From Pseudobdellovibrio sp031428275 (GTDB lineage: Bacteria > Bdellovibrionota > Bdellovibrionia > Bdellovibrionales > Bdellovibrionaceae), in assembly GCA_031428275.1 (NCBI GenBank), contig JANPPC010000041.1:83716-147715 (forward strand): a stretch of DNA of 64,000 nt. Reading direction: 5' to 3'. The notes beneath the pieces were generated by a model. The model saw nothing but the letters and a program-made list of their open reading frames with translations, was not told the DNA's origin and did no database searches. Positions 36,999 through 46,088 of the stretch are shown here, one piece after another (positions within the stretch are counted from its first letter, which is position 1; each line of letters opens with the position of its first letter). A program made the position numbers and the translations under genes.

Positions 36999-39627
36999 CT
37001 ATGTCCTGCTTCAAGTGATCTGTTGTTTCTTCAGATCGGCTTGCAGCAGCAGTGGGCTCAGTTCCATCAATGAAAGCTTGGTTGATCACGCGCTTACTAG
37101 CCGAGTTTGCTAATTTACCACTGTCAGCATCAATTTTCACGGATTTAACTCCTTCAGGGATCGGAAATGATAAAACAGGTAGTTTTTCGTGCGCTTCTTT
37201 CATGTAGTCAAGCCAAATAGGCAGGGCTGACTTGCCGCCAACTTCAGACTTTCCGATCGTCTTTTCTTTATCGAAGCCAACCCATACTCCAGTAGCAATA
37301 TTGGGAGTGTAGCCAAGAAACCAGGCGTCTACATAACCATTAGTTGTTCCGGTTTTTCCGGCTGCTTCGCGACCCAGTTTGGCCGCTTGCCCCCCGGTAC
37401 CATTCGGGTCTTCGATAACACCTTTTAACATATTCGTAATCACGTAGGCGGTCTGCGGCCGCATTAACTGTTCTGGGTTTTCAAAGAAAATCGGCGAATC
37501 TGTTGCTTCTGATTCTTCTGACCGTTGTAAATAAGCTTTTCTTTTCAATTCAAAATCTTCTTCAGTTTTTTTAGTTTCATCTAAAAAACGTGCATCAAGG
37601 TCTAAGTTTTCCAAAATTACATTACCTTTGCGATCAATTACCTTTTTAACCATCAGCGGCCTAGTGCGTAAGCCCATACGACCGAACTCAGAAAATACTT
37701 TAGTCATTTCAAAAAGTGTTAATGAACTTGAACCAAGAACTAAAGTAAAATCAGGATTTAACTTAGAAAAAACTCCGAGACGTTGTGCGAATTCGGTCGC
37801 ATAGGGAACGCCGATGTCTTCCATAATTTTAACGGCGGGTATGTTCAAAGATTTAACAAGCGCATTACGCATCGTGATTTCGCCGCTGAATTCGCGTCCG
37901 TGATTTGAAGGCTTCCAAACCTTATCATCGCCTTGGCCTTCTTCGTCTCCACCGGATTGTTTATATATAATCGGCGCATCTATAATTGGGGTGGATGGAG
38001 TGTAGTTTTTTTCAAGAGCGGCAGCGTATACAATAGCTTTGAAAGCTGATCCTGTTTGGCGGGCGGCCTGAAGGGCGCGATTAAATTCGTTTCGCGAAAA
38101 GCTGTAACCGCCAACCATCGCTAAGACTTCTTGTGTCTGCTGGTCCAGCGAAAGTAAGGAAGCTTCGACCACGGGTTCTTGATCTAGCTCGAGCGCAATA
38201 TGCTGCGTAATATTCGGTAAACCGGTTAGTGATTTTCTTTTTTTAGACCATTGAAATTTGTCGGCCATAATTTTAACTAAAACCACATCGCCTTTTTTTA
38301 AAACGGTCGAAGGCTTTTTCAAAAGATCGACCTCGGGCTTTTTATCAAAATTTGGCTTGCGAGCCCACGTCATCGTTTCAAATTCAATCATGCCACTGGA
38401 CTCGGGTAAACGAACTTCAACGAAACCTTGCTCGTCGTCAACATTAATAACGACTGCTTCATAGTCTTTGCTAATTTTTAAAAACGATGGAAGTTTGTCA
38501 GAAGTAATTTCTGCTACTTTTTTTTCTTTTTTCTGTTTTTTATTTGCATGCCATTCGATTTCTGCAAAGCTTCCGTCTGGCAAAATGGTGCGTTCGGGAT
38601 TTGATTCTGTAATTAACTTCGTTCTCAGTTTCTCTAAGTACGCGTTTATTTCTTCGTCAGACTTTAAAGTGCTCAAAGGTCCGCGAAAACCTTGTCGCTT
38701 GTCTAATTCTTTCAAATTTTTTGTCACAGACTCGTTCGCAGCAATTTGCATTTTTAAGTCTAACCCAGTGTAAATTTTTACACCCTGATCAAGAATAACT
38801 TCTTCGCCTAACTGCTTTACTAAAAGCTGACGAACAGTTTCTAAATAGAATGGAGCCATTACCTCGTAATCTTCACGTAAATAAACTTTCAGCGGTTCTT
38901 TCACGGCGCTTTCAGCCTCTTCTTTTTTAATATAATTAACATCAGCCATCCGGTGTAAGACGTAAATTTGGCGCTCTTTCGAGCGTGAGGGATTCTTTAC
39001 TGGCGAAAAGTCGGACGGAGCTTTGGGTAATCCGGCAAGCATTGCTGCTTCAGGCAAAGTTAATTGTTTAGCCGGTTTTTTAAAATAGGTCTGCGCAGCC
39101 ATTTCAATACCGTAAGCACCTTGACCAAAATATATTTGGTTTAAGTAAAGATAAAGAATTTCTTCTTTACTTAAATTCTTCTCCATTTGCATGGCTAATA
39201 AAATGTCGCGTAATTTACGAGTGATTGTTTTTTCGTTTGATAAAAGTAGTGTTTTAGCTACTTGTTGGGTAATAGTCGAACCGCCCTGAACGTTACGACC
39301 GGCGCGCATGTTAGCTAAAAAAGCGCGAAATAAAGCTTGTAGATTAATACCTTTATGTTGAAAAAATTGATCGTCTTCTGCAGCTAGAAAAGCATTTACA
39401 ACCATTTGCGGTATATCTTTGTACGGGATTAGTACGCGACGTTCGCGAAAAAATTCTCCGATTTTTTTATTATCGCGGTCGTAAACTTGCGAGACTAATA
39501 AAGGTTTGTAGTCTTCCATTTTGATAATATCGGGTAAAGATTTTTTGACAGATGAATAAGCCAGGTAAATTCCGGTAATAATAACCAAGCACAGTGCGAA
39601 AAAACCGATAAGTAATTTTTTGATCAT
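36991..39627 (-). CDS. Class A penicillin-binding protein (PBP1A-type)
   Basis: 878 residues from the ATG at 39627, with GGGGAT upstream. One membrane helix (MIKKLLIGFFALCLVIITGI) anchors the protein. The glycosyltransferase (GT51) domain has EDDQFFQHKGI and GGSTITQQVAKTLL. A charged middle segment around residues 320-440, including a Lys-rich stretch, resembles the OB-type insert of PBP1A. The transpeptidase has GSAFKAIVYA (SxxK), KSLN (SxN) and GKTGTTNGYVDAWF (KTG). The product polymerises and cross-links glycan strands in the periplasm. The gene overlaps uvrA by 8 nt. Confidence 0.93.
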   Translation of the reverse strand: MIKKLLIGFFALCLVIITGIYLAYSSVKKSLPDIIKMEDYKPLLVSQVYDRDNKKIGEFFRERRVLIPYKDIPQMVVNAFLAAEDDQFFQHKGINLQALFRAFLANMRAGRNVQGGSTITQQVAKTLLLSNEKTITRKLRDILLAMQMEKNLSKEEILYLYLNQIYFGQGAYGIEMAAQTYFKKPAKQLTLPEAAMLAGLPKAPSDFSPVKNPSRSKERQIYVLHRMADVNYIKKEEAESAVKEPLKVYLREDYEVMAPFYLETVRQLLVKQLGEEVILDQGVKIYTGLDLKMQIAANESVTKNLKELDKRQGFRGPLSTLKSDEEINAYLEKLRTKLITESNPERTILPDGSFAEIEWHANKKQKKEKKVAEITSDKLPSFLKISKDYEAVVINVDDEQGFVEVRLPESSGMIEFETMTWARKPNFDKKPEVDLLKKPSTVLKKGDVVLVKIMADKFQWSKKRKSLTGLPNITQHIALELDQEPVVEASLLSLDQQTQEVLAMVGGYSFSRNEFNRALQAARQTGSAFKAIVYAAALEKNYTPSTPIIDAPIIYKQSGGDEEGQGDDKVWKPSNHGREFSGEITMRNALVKSLNIPAVKIMEDIGVPYATEFAQRLGVFSKLNPDFTLVLGSSSLTLFEMTKVFSEFGRMGLRTRPLMVKKVIDRKGNVILENLDLDARFLDETKKTEEDFELKRKAYLQRSEESEATDSPIFFENPEQLMRPQTAYVITNMLKGVIEDPNGTGGQAAKLGREAAGKTGTTNGYVDAWFLGYTPNIATGVWVGFDKEKTIGKSEVGGKSALPIWLDYMKEAHEKLPVLSFPIPEGVKSVKIDADSGKLANSASKRVINQAFIDGTEPTAAASRSEETTDHLKQDIDE

Positions 39628-39659
39628 TTTATCCCCAAGTAGAATGGCTTCCATCTTAG

Positions 39660-39684
39660 CACTCAACACTTGCGACGTTGAGTG
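39660..39684. repeat. Perfect 8-bp inverted repeat in the PBP1A leader
   Basis: CACTCAAC and GTTGAGTG are separated by 9 nt, about 35 nt before the PBP1A start codon. No T-run follows on either strand, so it is more likely an operator-type or mRNA leader structure than a terminator. Confidence 0.4.
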
Positions 39685-39710
39685 AAGACGCAGCTAGCCT
39701 CGACGAAGGT

Positions 39711-40373
39711 TTAAAGAGATTGAAAAGTTGGAAAACCCTTTTCGCTAACGACCGCAATCGAATAGTGCGGAGGTAAAAACCAAGAAATAGCTTCAAGTAC
39801 ACCTTGGTGCTCTGCTTCAGGCGGATTACCCAAAGACTCTAGCGAAAAACACAGATCGTAGTTTTCACCGTCGGTTGAAACCATCAAAATACGAGGATCA
39901 AAAACGCTTTGGTCGCGAAAGAAGTCTTTCAGAACCTTGCGAGCATAGTCGGGAAGATATTCAGTCGTCGGAGGACCAGCTTGAACTTTGTCAGGCTTAT
40001 CCATTATGAATTCTTTAGGTCTAGTCAATTCTTGGTATTTAATGAAAAAGCCGGTTTCGCGAAATGACCAAATCATTCCGTAAGAAAAGACATAGTCCGG
40101 GTAAGGTAAACGTTTTGGGTTAACGACCAAGCCAATACCACGAGTTGATAACCAATGAAAAACTTTTTGAGCTGAATCGATTTTTTCGCCCGAGACAATT
40201 TTGGTATCAGTTTCCGTGATAAGGTAAGGCCATCCGTCGGGACCCTGTTGGGGATCTTCCGTCAAAATTTTTAGATCAGATTCAGAAATTATCTTAAAAA
40301 ATTTCTCATCCCAAGCTTGATTACGATTTTCTTCAGCTACGCCCAAGTGCGCAGGCAGTTCGGTTGCTGACAT
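39711..40373 (-). CDS. Conserved-looking cytoplasmic protein of unknown function
   Basis: 220 residues without signal peptide or membrane segment, with many aromatic residues and prolines. It overlaps the end of the L,D-transpeptidase gene by a single base, so translation is probably coupled. No motif is recognised. The context, between an L,D-transpeptidase and a penicillin-binding protein, suggests a wall-related task, but that is inference only. Confidence 0.6.
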   Translation of the reverse strand: MSATELPAHLGVAEENRNQAWDEKFFKIISESDLKILTEDPQQGPDGWPYLITETDTKIVSGEKIDSAQKVFHWLSTRGIGLVVNPKRLPYPDYVFSYGMIWSFRETGFFIKYQELTRPKEFIMDKPDKVQAGPPTTEYLPDYARKVLKDFFRDQSVFDPRILMVSTDGENYDLCFSLESLGNPPEAEHQGVLEAISWFLPPHYSIAVVSEKGFPTFQSL

Positions 40374-41071
40374 TACTTCACGACCACATTTTGAACGATG
40401 TATAAGGTTTTGTTTCTCACAGCACGAATTACATCACCAGAAGCGGTTTTTTTCAACTCTCCATTGATTGAAACAAGCGGCACCAAACCGGCTGCCGTGT
40501 TCTGTACAGTTTTGAAGATAAGTGGAGCTGCATTCGGATGCATACGTATGCAACCACCTGAAGCGCGTGAACCTAATTTACCCTCAGTGCCCGCTGGAGC
40601 TTGGTGAGTCGCGATACCAGGCTCGAAAAAAACTGAATAAGGCATCCAGGTTTTCCAAAGATTTGAAAAATATCTTTGATCTAACTTATCAACATCGAAG
40701 TAACCAACCGGAGTAGTTGACCAATAAGCTCTAACTGAACAGTGATGTATTTTTGGATCTTCACCCGCAGCACAACCACCTTCGTGTTTCTCACGGCCTG
40801 TAGAAACTTTCGTTATAAATTGAAGTTTGCCCTTTACGTATAAACGCAAAGTTTGGCGATCGGTGCCTTCGTTTGCTTTATTAATTACGATGACATTGGT
40901 GAACTCATTTAGCCAAGAATGGTTTTGAAAGTCAGATTCAGCGAAGTTGCGAATTTCTGGGTCAATCGGTGCGGCTGACGAATTCTCGGCTTGTTCCCAA
41001 ACTTGCGCTTCGGCCTGATGAAATGAAAAACCAAGAATAATTGTGATAACGAAAAAGAATTTTTTGAACAT
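40373..41071 (-). CDS. L,D-transpeptidase (YkuD domain), exported
   Basis: 232 residues from the ATG at 41071, which has GGAGGAAAC upstream. A signal peptide (MFKKFFFVITIILGFSFHQAEA) is followed by a YkuD domain. The catalytic His is in ATHQAPAG near residue 155 and the nucleophile is the Cys of ASGGCIRMHP. L,D-transpeptidases make 3-3 cross-links or attach proteins or D-amino acids to peptidoglycan in the periplasm. Predatory Bdellovibrio species carry many of them, acting on prey or self wall. Divergent to the next exported YkuD-like gene. Confidence 0.88.
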   Translation of the reverse strand: MFKKFFFVITIILGFSFHQAEAQVWEQAENSSAAPIDPEIRNFAESDFQNHSWLNEFTNVIVINKANEGTDRQTLRLYVKGKLQFITKVSTGREKHEGGCAAGEDPKIHHCSVRAYWSTTPVGYFDVDKLDQRYFSNLWKTWMPYSVFFEPGIATHQAPAGTEGKLGSRASGGCIRMHPNAAPLIFKTVQNTAAGLVPLVSINGELKKTASGDVIRAVRNKTLYIVQNVVVK

Positions 41072-41394
41072 AGTTTCCTCCGAGACAGCCTTCCGAAATA
41101 GCACAAAGGCGTTGTAGAGTTAACAGTATTTCTGAGAGGTAAAAAAAGCTGTAAAAAAGATAAAGCGTTGAGGCTTACAGCGCTCTAAAACGAAAGACGA
41201 AAGATTTGACAGTCATGCAAATTTTATAGAGGGCTTTGTTAAGTTTTTTAAAGAAGCTATGTGCGTTTGTAATTACTTCCAAAGCAGGCACGACTACTGG
41301 GCGCAAAATGTTTGTTTATGTATAAAAACTTTTTATTTCTGCCCGCATAGCGTACAACGAGCACGTCTCAAAAAAATAAATCAAAGGGAAGTCT
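41072..41394. other. Intergenic regulatory region between two divergent wall genes
   Basis: 323 bp without a gene. It must hold the promoters of the minus-strand L,D-transpeptidase and the plus-strand YkuD-like/dikinase operon. A TTGACA box on the plus strand lies at 41206-41211, with TATAGA-like sequence too close (14 bp) for a good promoter. The last 60 bp are AT-rich and lead into the AAAGGGAAG ribosome site of the gene at 41395. No structured RNA was recognised. Confidence 0.4.
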
Positions 41395-43197
41395 ATGAAG
41401 AAAAACAGTCTGTATTTAGCTACGGGGTTATTAATGGCGTTGCCGTCATTTGCACAAACGCTGTCGGTCGAAGATTACAACAAATCTTTAATTACAAACG
41501 GAGTCGCCTGGAAAGCTGGTCGTTCGACTTATTTACCGGCTTTCTACACTGGTTTTGCTCCCCGAGTGGCCGATGCCAATAGAATTCACTTTCATCTTAG
41601 CCGCGGTAATCAAATTCGTTTAACGGCACCACTGGATGAATATACGGTGATGACTTATCTATACAATTTGAAAGCCCGTGAAAGCTTGGTAGTTGACGCG
41701 GTTTCTAAAAACCTGATCTTATTGCAACAGCAAGATCAAATGGGAATGTTTAAATCAGTTCTAAATTCTGATCTTTACTCAGTAAATCAATTAATTAGTA
41801 AATTCGATACGGGTTCCATCTCCAAAGAAGAATTTTACGCTCAAAGTTTGCTAACTTTACAAAAATTAAATCCAGGGCGCGTTTTTTCAATGCGTCTAGA
41901 TATGGACGCCTACGTTGCGCGCTGGAAAAATTCTGCAGATGCGTTCGCAGCCTCTGCAGGTGGTAAAGTAGAAGACTACATTTCAAAAAACCAAGATAAA
42001 ACTGTCGTATTAGTGAATGAAATTGTACCGGGTCGTGTAAACACTTACGCCATCACACCTGAGTTAAAAGCAAAGTTGGCGGATACTTTAGCGGCTAGCA
42101 GTACCGCAACGTTTACACAAAAAGCGATCGAGTTATTTAATCTAGCAACTCAGAATCGCTATTCTTTCAAAGTTTTGCGAAATGGAAAACTAGAATCAAG
42201 TATGTACACAAATAGCTCTGGAAATCTAATTTTAGAGTATCCAGAGTTTACGGCGATTTATCCTAACGGATCAGTCAAAGACTACACGAAAGACCGCGAC
42301 GGAAATCAAATTCCCATTATCCGCGAAACCGGTGTATTAAATTTCATAAAGCGCAGTTATCATGATGTTGATCATATTCGATCAGAACCTTTTTATGGTT
42401 TTATTCCTAAAATGGATTATACAACAACAGGCAATGGAATTCATAACCCTGCCGTTCGTACAAACTTGAAAAACTCAATTTATAAGTCTTTGTTTCAGAC
42501 ACTAAATATTCCTACGGCGAATGACACGCTATGGGTTGTTTCTCGTGGCGGTGTTTCACATGGCTGTACACGTATGTCTGCTGGCCATTTATTAGAAGTT
42601 CGTAATATTTTTCCCGCGGCTCCGGATCAAATGACGAAGGTAACCTACTTCGGTAATGTTTCACAAGACTACGATTTGTTTGATATTGATGGCAACGGTA
42701 AGCCTGAAGTAATGGGAGTTAAGTATTTCTTAGCCTACGCAATCGCGGGCGATTCTGGCGAGGGTTATCGCGAAGGGGCTGGTATGATCGATCAGTCATT
42801 TAATCGAGAAGCATTTTACGCATTCTTATATGGCAAGAATCAATTTAAAATCGAAGATGGCAAATACATTTTCATCAATCCCTATATTTCGCAGTTTGTG
42901 AAAGCAAAGCCAACTGACGTGCGCGCTAAAGGCTTCAGTTTAAAGATGACCGGAGAGTTCGATCTTTACGAACAAGATTACGAACAAGATAAAATGCAAT
43001 TTTTTGCAATGTCTGATTCACAAATGCGATCATTGGGTGAGTCTAGCGACCACACTAGCTTAGGTAAACAGTTAGACCGCATCTTTGGGCGCGCAGTTGG
43101 ATGTGGCCCTCTAAAAAATGAATATGCATTTTGTTATGAGGCAAAGTTTAAAGCAGAATACGAGCAATTAGCTCCATCTATTACGAAGGTAAAATAA
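41395..43197 (+). CDS. Exported protein with YkuD-like SHGC catalytic motif
   Basis: 600 residues with signal peptide MKKNSLYLATGLLMALPSFA and a good ribosome site. Around residues 345-405 it carries GNGIHNPAVRT (candidate catalytic His) and GGVSHGCTRM, matching the SHGC[TI]R core of L,D-transpeptidases. The N-terminal 300 residues are unlike known wall-binding domains, and the 200-residue C-terminal part is also unassigned. The next gene starts 2 nt after the stop and encodes an exported dikinase-like protein, so the two proteins probably act together outside the cytoplasm. Confidence 0.75.
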   Translation: MKKNSLYLATGLLMALPSFAQTLSVEDYNKSLITNGVAWKAGRSTYLPAFYTGFAPRVADANRIHFHLSRGNQIRLTAPLDEYTVMTYLYNLKARESLVVDAVSKNLILLQQQDQMGMFKSVLNSDLYSVNQLISKFDTGSISKEEFYAQSLLTLQKLNPGRVFSMRLDMDAYVARWKNSADAFAASAGGKVEDYISKNQDKTVVLVNEIVPGRVNTYAITPELKAKLADTLAASSTATFTQKAIELFNLATQNRYSFKVLRNGKLESSMYTNSSGNLILEYPEFTAIYPNGSVKDYTKDRDGNQIPIIRETGVLNFIKRSYHDVDHIRSEPFYGFIPKMDYTTTGNGIHNPAVRTNLKNSIYKSLFQTLNIPTANDTLWVVSRGGVSHGCTRMSAGHLLEVRNIFPAAPDQMTKVTYFGNVSQDYDLFDIDGNGKPEVMGVKYFLAYAIAGDSGEGYREGAGMIDQSFNREAFYAFLYGKNQFKIEDGKYIFINPYISQFVKAKPTDVRAKGFSLKMTGEFDLYEQDYEQDKMQFFAMSDSQMRSLGESSDHTSLGKQLDRIFGRAVGCGPLKNEYAFCYEAKFKAEYEQLAPSITKVK

Positions 43198-43199
43198 TT

Positions 43200-46049
43200 A
43201 TGAAAAGAGCCCTATTATTTTTAGCTGCTTCAGTTTTTGCACTTCAACTTTCGGCTCAGGTCTCAACCGGGCCTGAGCGCGAAGCAAAAATCAAAACTAT
43301 CTTCGGAGAAATAAAAAAAGCTTCTAAGGGTGCATTAGGATTAAATGTATATCAAACTGCGTCTGGACGAGTGGTTGTTATGCAAAATGGTGTAGTAGTG
43401 GGGCCGCCTAAGAATAACTTGTTAACGGTGGCTTTTCGCAGTGATAAGGCATCAGAGCTAGCTAATATCGATTTCTATGTTGGTAGTCGCTATGGTTCAA
43501 ACTATTGGCAGTTAAATAATACTTTCGTGGCTACGGCCGAAGAGAAAGCTTCGAAGGCTTTTAACTTAAACCCAGCGGCTTTGAATTCTCGTGCCGAAGG
43601 AAAAGCGATGGCTTTTTCAATGGCACGCCACCAAATGCTAGAGCTTTTTTATATGACGAATAGCCCAGCCTCAGCTTTAACAAAAAGCTATAATCAGCGA
43701 GGTGTTGCGGATGATACCCACGAAGCAAAATACTATCGCTTAATGGCTGAATACATGGCGGCAAATGCTTCGCATGAAGGTGATTATTTAACTTTAGTTG
43801 AATTTCAAAAGCGTTCAAATTTACTGCCTGGTAAGCAAACGGTATCTTTATCAACAGTGCGCGCAATAGTTGCTAATCTATCAACCAATTTAGATGTTTA
43901 TCTTTCAACAGAGAAAGCGGCAGAGTTTCGTCGTTTAAGAAACTCAATCCATAACGGTATGTCTAAAGAAATACTGGCTTTGTTAGCGGCTTTTCAAAGA
44001 GCGAATGCTTCGGCTATTTCTGCGACTGACATGGCGACCTATGACAGTCTAGAATCTATGATTTCGACGTATTACACGATCGACAAAGAAACGTTAAATG
44101 TATTTATGCCGAAGGTAAAAAATGAATTACCAGACGCTTCGGCGATGATCTCGGGTCTTTCTAATTCAGGTAACAGCTTAAATACCCTAGTAAAGTTAAC
44201 AGAACTAGCAGCGGCAGCACGCCTAAAGTTTTTCACGACTAGAAATGTAGACTTAACCCACTTAATAATTCGGATTCAAGATTTTGTTCAAGCCGATGCG
44301 GGAAAGATCTCGGCTAATACGGTGCCAGATTTAACTTTAAAAGCGATGATGATGTTAAACTTAAGTTACGCGACTGGCTTTATGACTGAAGCTCGTAAAA
44401 TGCAGTTAATCGACGCTTTACAAACCCAGCCTGAAACCGGTTTGTCGTTAGTGTCGCAAGCCCTTTCTGAAGGTGTAATGCAATACGAACAAGTATTTCA
44501 GCCAGCATTAAATGACTGGAAGTTGGTGTCAACTTCGGTTGCCTCTTTCGTCGATGAAGGTATTCGATCTTCAGCATTAATTTCTTTAGATTCAACTTTA
44601 ACTCAGTTAAAAACATTCTTTCCGAATGCCAATCCACAATCAGCAGATTTTTCAATTGAAAATTCAGGCGTAGGGTATGGTTATCTAACTTTTATTCCCC
44701 GTGATCAGACTGATAAATTAACGGCGACTTTAACTTACAAAATGCTACCAGTTTTTGAAATGCTTCCGCTAGATTTAGGTGTGGTGGCGGGTGTTATCAC
44801 TGAAGAGCCACAAACTCCACTTTCGCACGTTAACATCAAAAGTAAAAATCGTGGTACGCCGAATGTCTTTATTAAGAAAGCTTCTCAAGATCCACGTATA
44901 AAAGCGTTGTTAGCGAAAAAAGCGTTAGTTCGTTTGCAATTAAAAGATGGTGCTATGGATATTCACGAGGTTGCTCAAGCAGAAGCAGAAGCTTACTGGA
45001 GCGCTCGTCATGACAACAAGCCGGTCATTAAATTACGTGCTGATTTAGCTGAAAAAAGAATTCGCTCAACAAAAGATATGGGCTTTAACGACGTGATTTC
45101 GGTCGGAGCGAAGTCGGCAAATTATTCAGAAATGACTCACGTTTTACCAGAAGCCGTACGCCCTGGTTATGCAATTCCTTTTTTCTATTACCGCGAATTC
45201 ATTCAAACAAATAAGTTCGACGGAATTTTAACAATCGAACAATATATCGCCAAGCTTTTACAAGACCCAAGAATTAAAACTGATCGCCAGTTTTTAGTGG
45301 ACTCATTAGCGGCTGTGCAAAAACGCATGAAAGACGATGACATGATTGTTAACCCGGCTTTAGTAGCCCAGGTTAAATCTTTAGTGACGAACCTTTATCC
45401 AAATGGGAAAATTCGCTTTAGAAGTTCGACAAACTCAGAAGATATGCCGCAGTTCACGGGGGCAGGTCTTTATGATTCAGATTCATATGATCCGGCGAAA
45501 CCTAAAAAAACAATCGAAAAAGCATTTAAATCAGTTTGGTCTTCAGTTTGGAACTTACGTGCGTTTGATGAGCGTGATCTATTTGGAATTAATCATTTAG
45601 ATGTTTCAATGGCAATGCTGGTCAGCCCGGCCTTCCCAAACGAAATCGCAAACGGAGTTGGAGTCGGCCGTAATATTATTGACCCGTCTTTAGGAGAAGG
45701 TGTTTATTTAAATATTCAGCAAGGTTCTGAAGCAGTTACCAACCCAAATCCAGATTTAACTCCGGATCAAGTTTTAGTTTTACTAACTCCAGACCGAAAA
45801 GCCGGCACGAAGTATACCGTAAAATATATAAAGTACTCAAGTCTTACTAAAACGGAGCCGGTACTGCCGTATGCTGAAGTAGAAAAAATTGCGGACTATT
45901 TATTAACTTTTCAAAAGCACTTTTACAAAATTTATCATCCTAAAGGAGACAACCCCAAGTTTACTTTAGATGTTGAGTTCAAAGTTGACACGGAAGAGGG
46001 CTCTAGAAAAGTTCACTATAAGCAGGGTCGTCCGTTCATTGGTGACTAA
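43200..46049 (+). CDS. Exported glucan-water-dikinase-like / PEP-synthase-like protein
   Basis: 949 residues with signal peptide MKRALLFLAASVFALQLSA. Near residue 540 is a swivelling phosphohistidine domain: GVITEEPQTPLSHVNIKSKN, where the His of LSHV is the phospho-acceptor. The pattern matches plant glucan water dikinases. The C-terminal 300 residues are a PEP/pyruvate-type ATP-binding domain (KIRFRSSTNSEDMPQFTGAG, then SVWSSVWNLRAFDERDLFGI). The His domain before the ATP domain is the order of glucan dikinases, not of PEP synthase. The N-terminal 500 residues are unassigned. Why an ATP-using enzyme is exported is unclear. Coupled to the YkuD-like gene by a 2-nt gap. Confidence 0.8.
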   Translation: MKRALLFLAASVFALQLSAQVSTGPEREAKIKTIFGEIKKASKGALGLNVYQTASGRVVVMQNGVVVGPPKNNLLTVAFRSDKASELANIDFYVGSRYGSNYWQLNNTFVATAEEKASKAFNLNPAALNSRAEGKAMAFSMARHQMLELFYMTNSPASALTKSYNQRGVADDTHEAKYYRLMAEYMAANASHEGDYLTLVEFQKRSNLLPGKQTVSLSTVRAIVANLSTNLDVYLSTEKAAEFRRLRNSIHNGMSKEILALLAAFQRANASAISATDMATYDSLESMISTYYTIDKETLNVFMPKVKNELPDASAMISGLSNSGNSLNTLVKLTELAAAARLKFFTTRNVDLTHLIIRIQDFVQADAGKISANTVPDLTLKAMMMLNLSYATGFMTEARKMQLIDALQTQPETGLSLVSQALSEGVMQYEQVFQPALNDWKLVSTSVASFVDEGIRSSALISLDSTLTQLKTFFPNANPQSADFSIENSGVGYGYLTFIPRDQTDKLTATLTYKMLPVFEMLPLDLGVVAGVITEEPQTPLSHVNIKSKNRGTPNVFIKKASQDPRIKALLAKKALVRLQLKDGAMDIHEVAQAEAEAYWSARHDNKPVIKLRADLAEKRIRSTKDMGFNDVISVGAKSANYSEMTHVLPEAVRPGYAIPFFYYREFIQTNKFDGILTIEQYIAKLLQDPRIKTDRQFLVDSLAAVQKRMKDDDMIVNPALVAQVKSLVTNLYPNGKIRFRSSTNSEDMPQFTGAGLYDSDSYDPAKPKKTIEKAFKSVWSSVWNLRAFDERDLFGINHLDVSMAMLVSPAFPNEIANGVGVGRNIIDPSLGEGVYLNIQQGSEAVTNPNPDLTPDQVLVLLTPDRKAGTKYTVKYIKYSSLTKTEPVLPYAEVEKIADYLLTFQKHFYKIYHPKGDNPKFTLDVEFKVDTEEGSRKVHYKQGRPFIGD

Positions 46050-46066
46050 GGGCTTTTTACAAGCCC
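46050..46066. terminator. Small hairpin between convergent genes
   Basis: GGGCTT / AAGCCC with a 5-nt loop lies directly after the stop of the dikinase-like gene and 22 bp before the stop of the vWA gene. There is no clear T-run on either strand, so it may be a weak or Rho-assisted terminator. Confidence 0.4.
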
Positions 46067-46088
46067 AAATCATTCTGTGTTGTGTTAG

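Noticed and set aside
41206..41225. TTGACA box upstream of the YkuD-like gene as a full promoter
   Set aside because: The only TATAAT-like hexamer is 14 bp away, too short; kept only as a note on the intergenic region.
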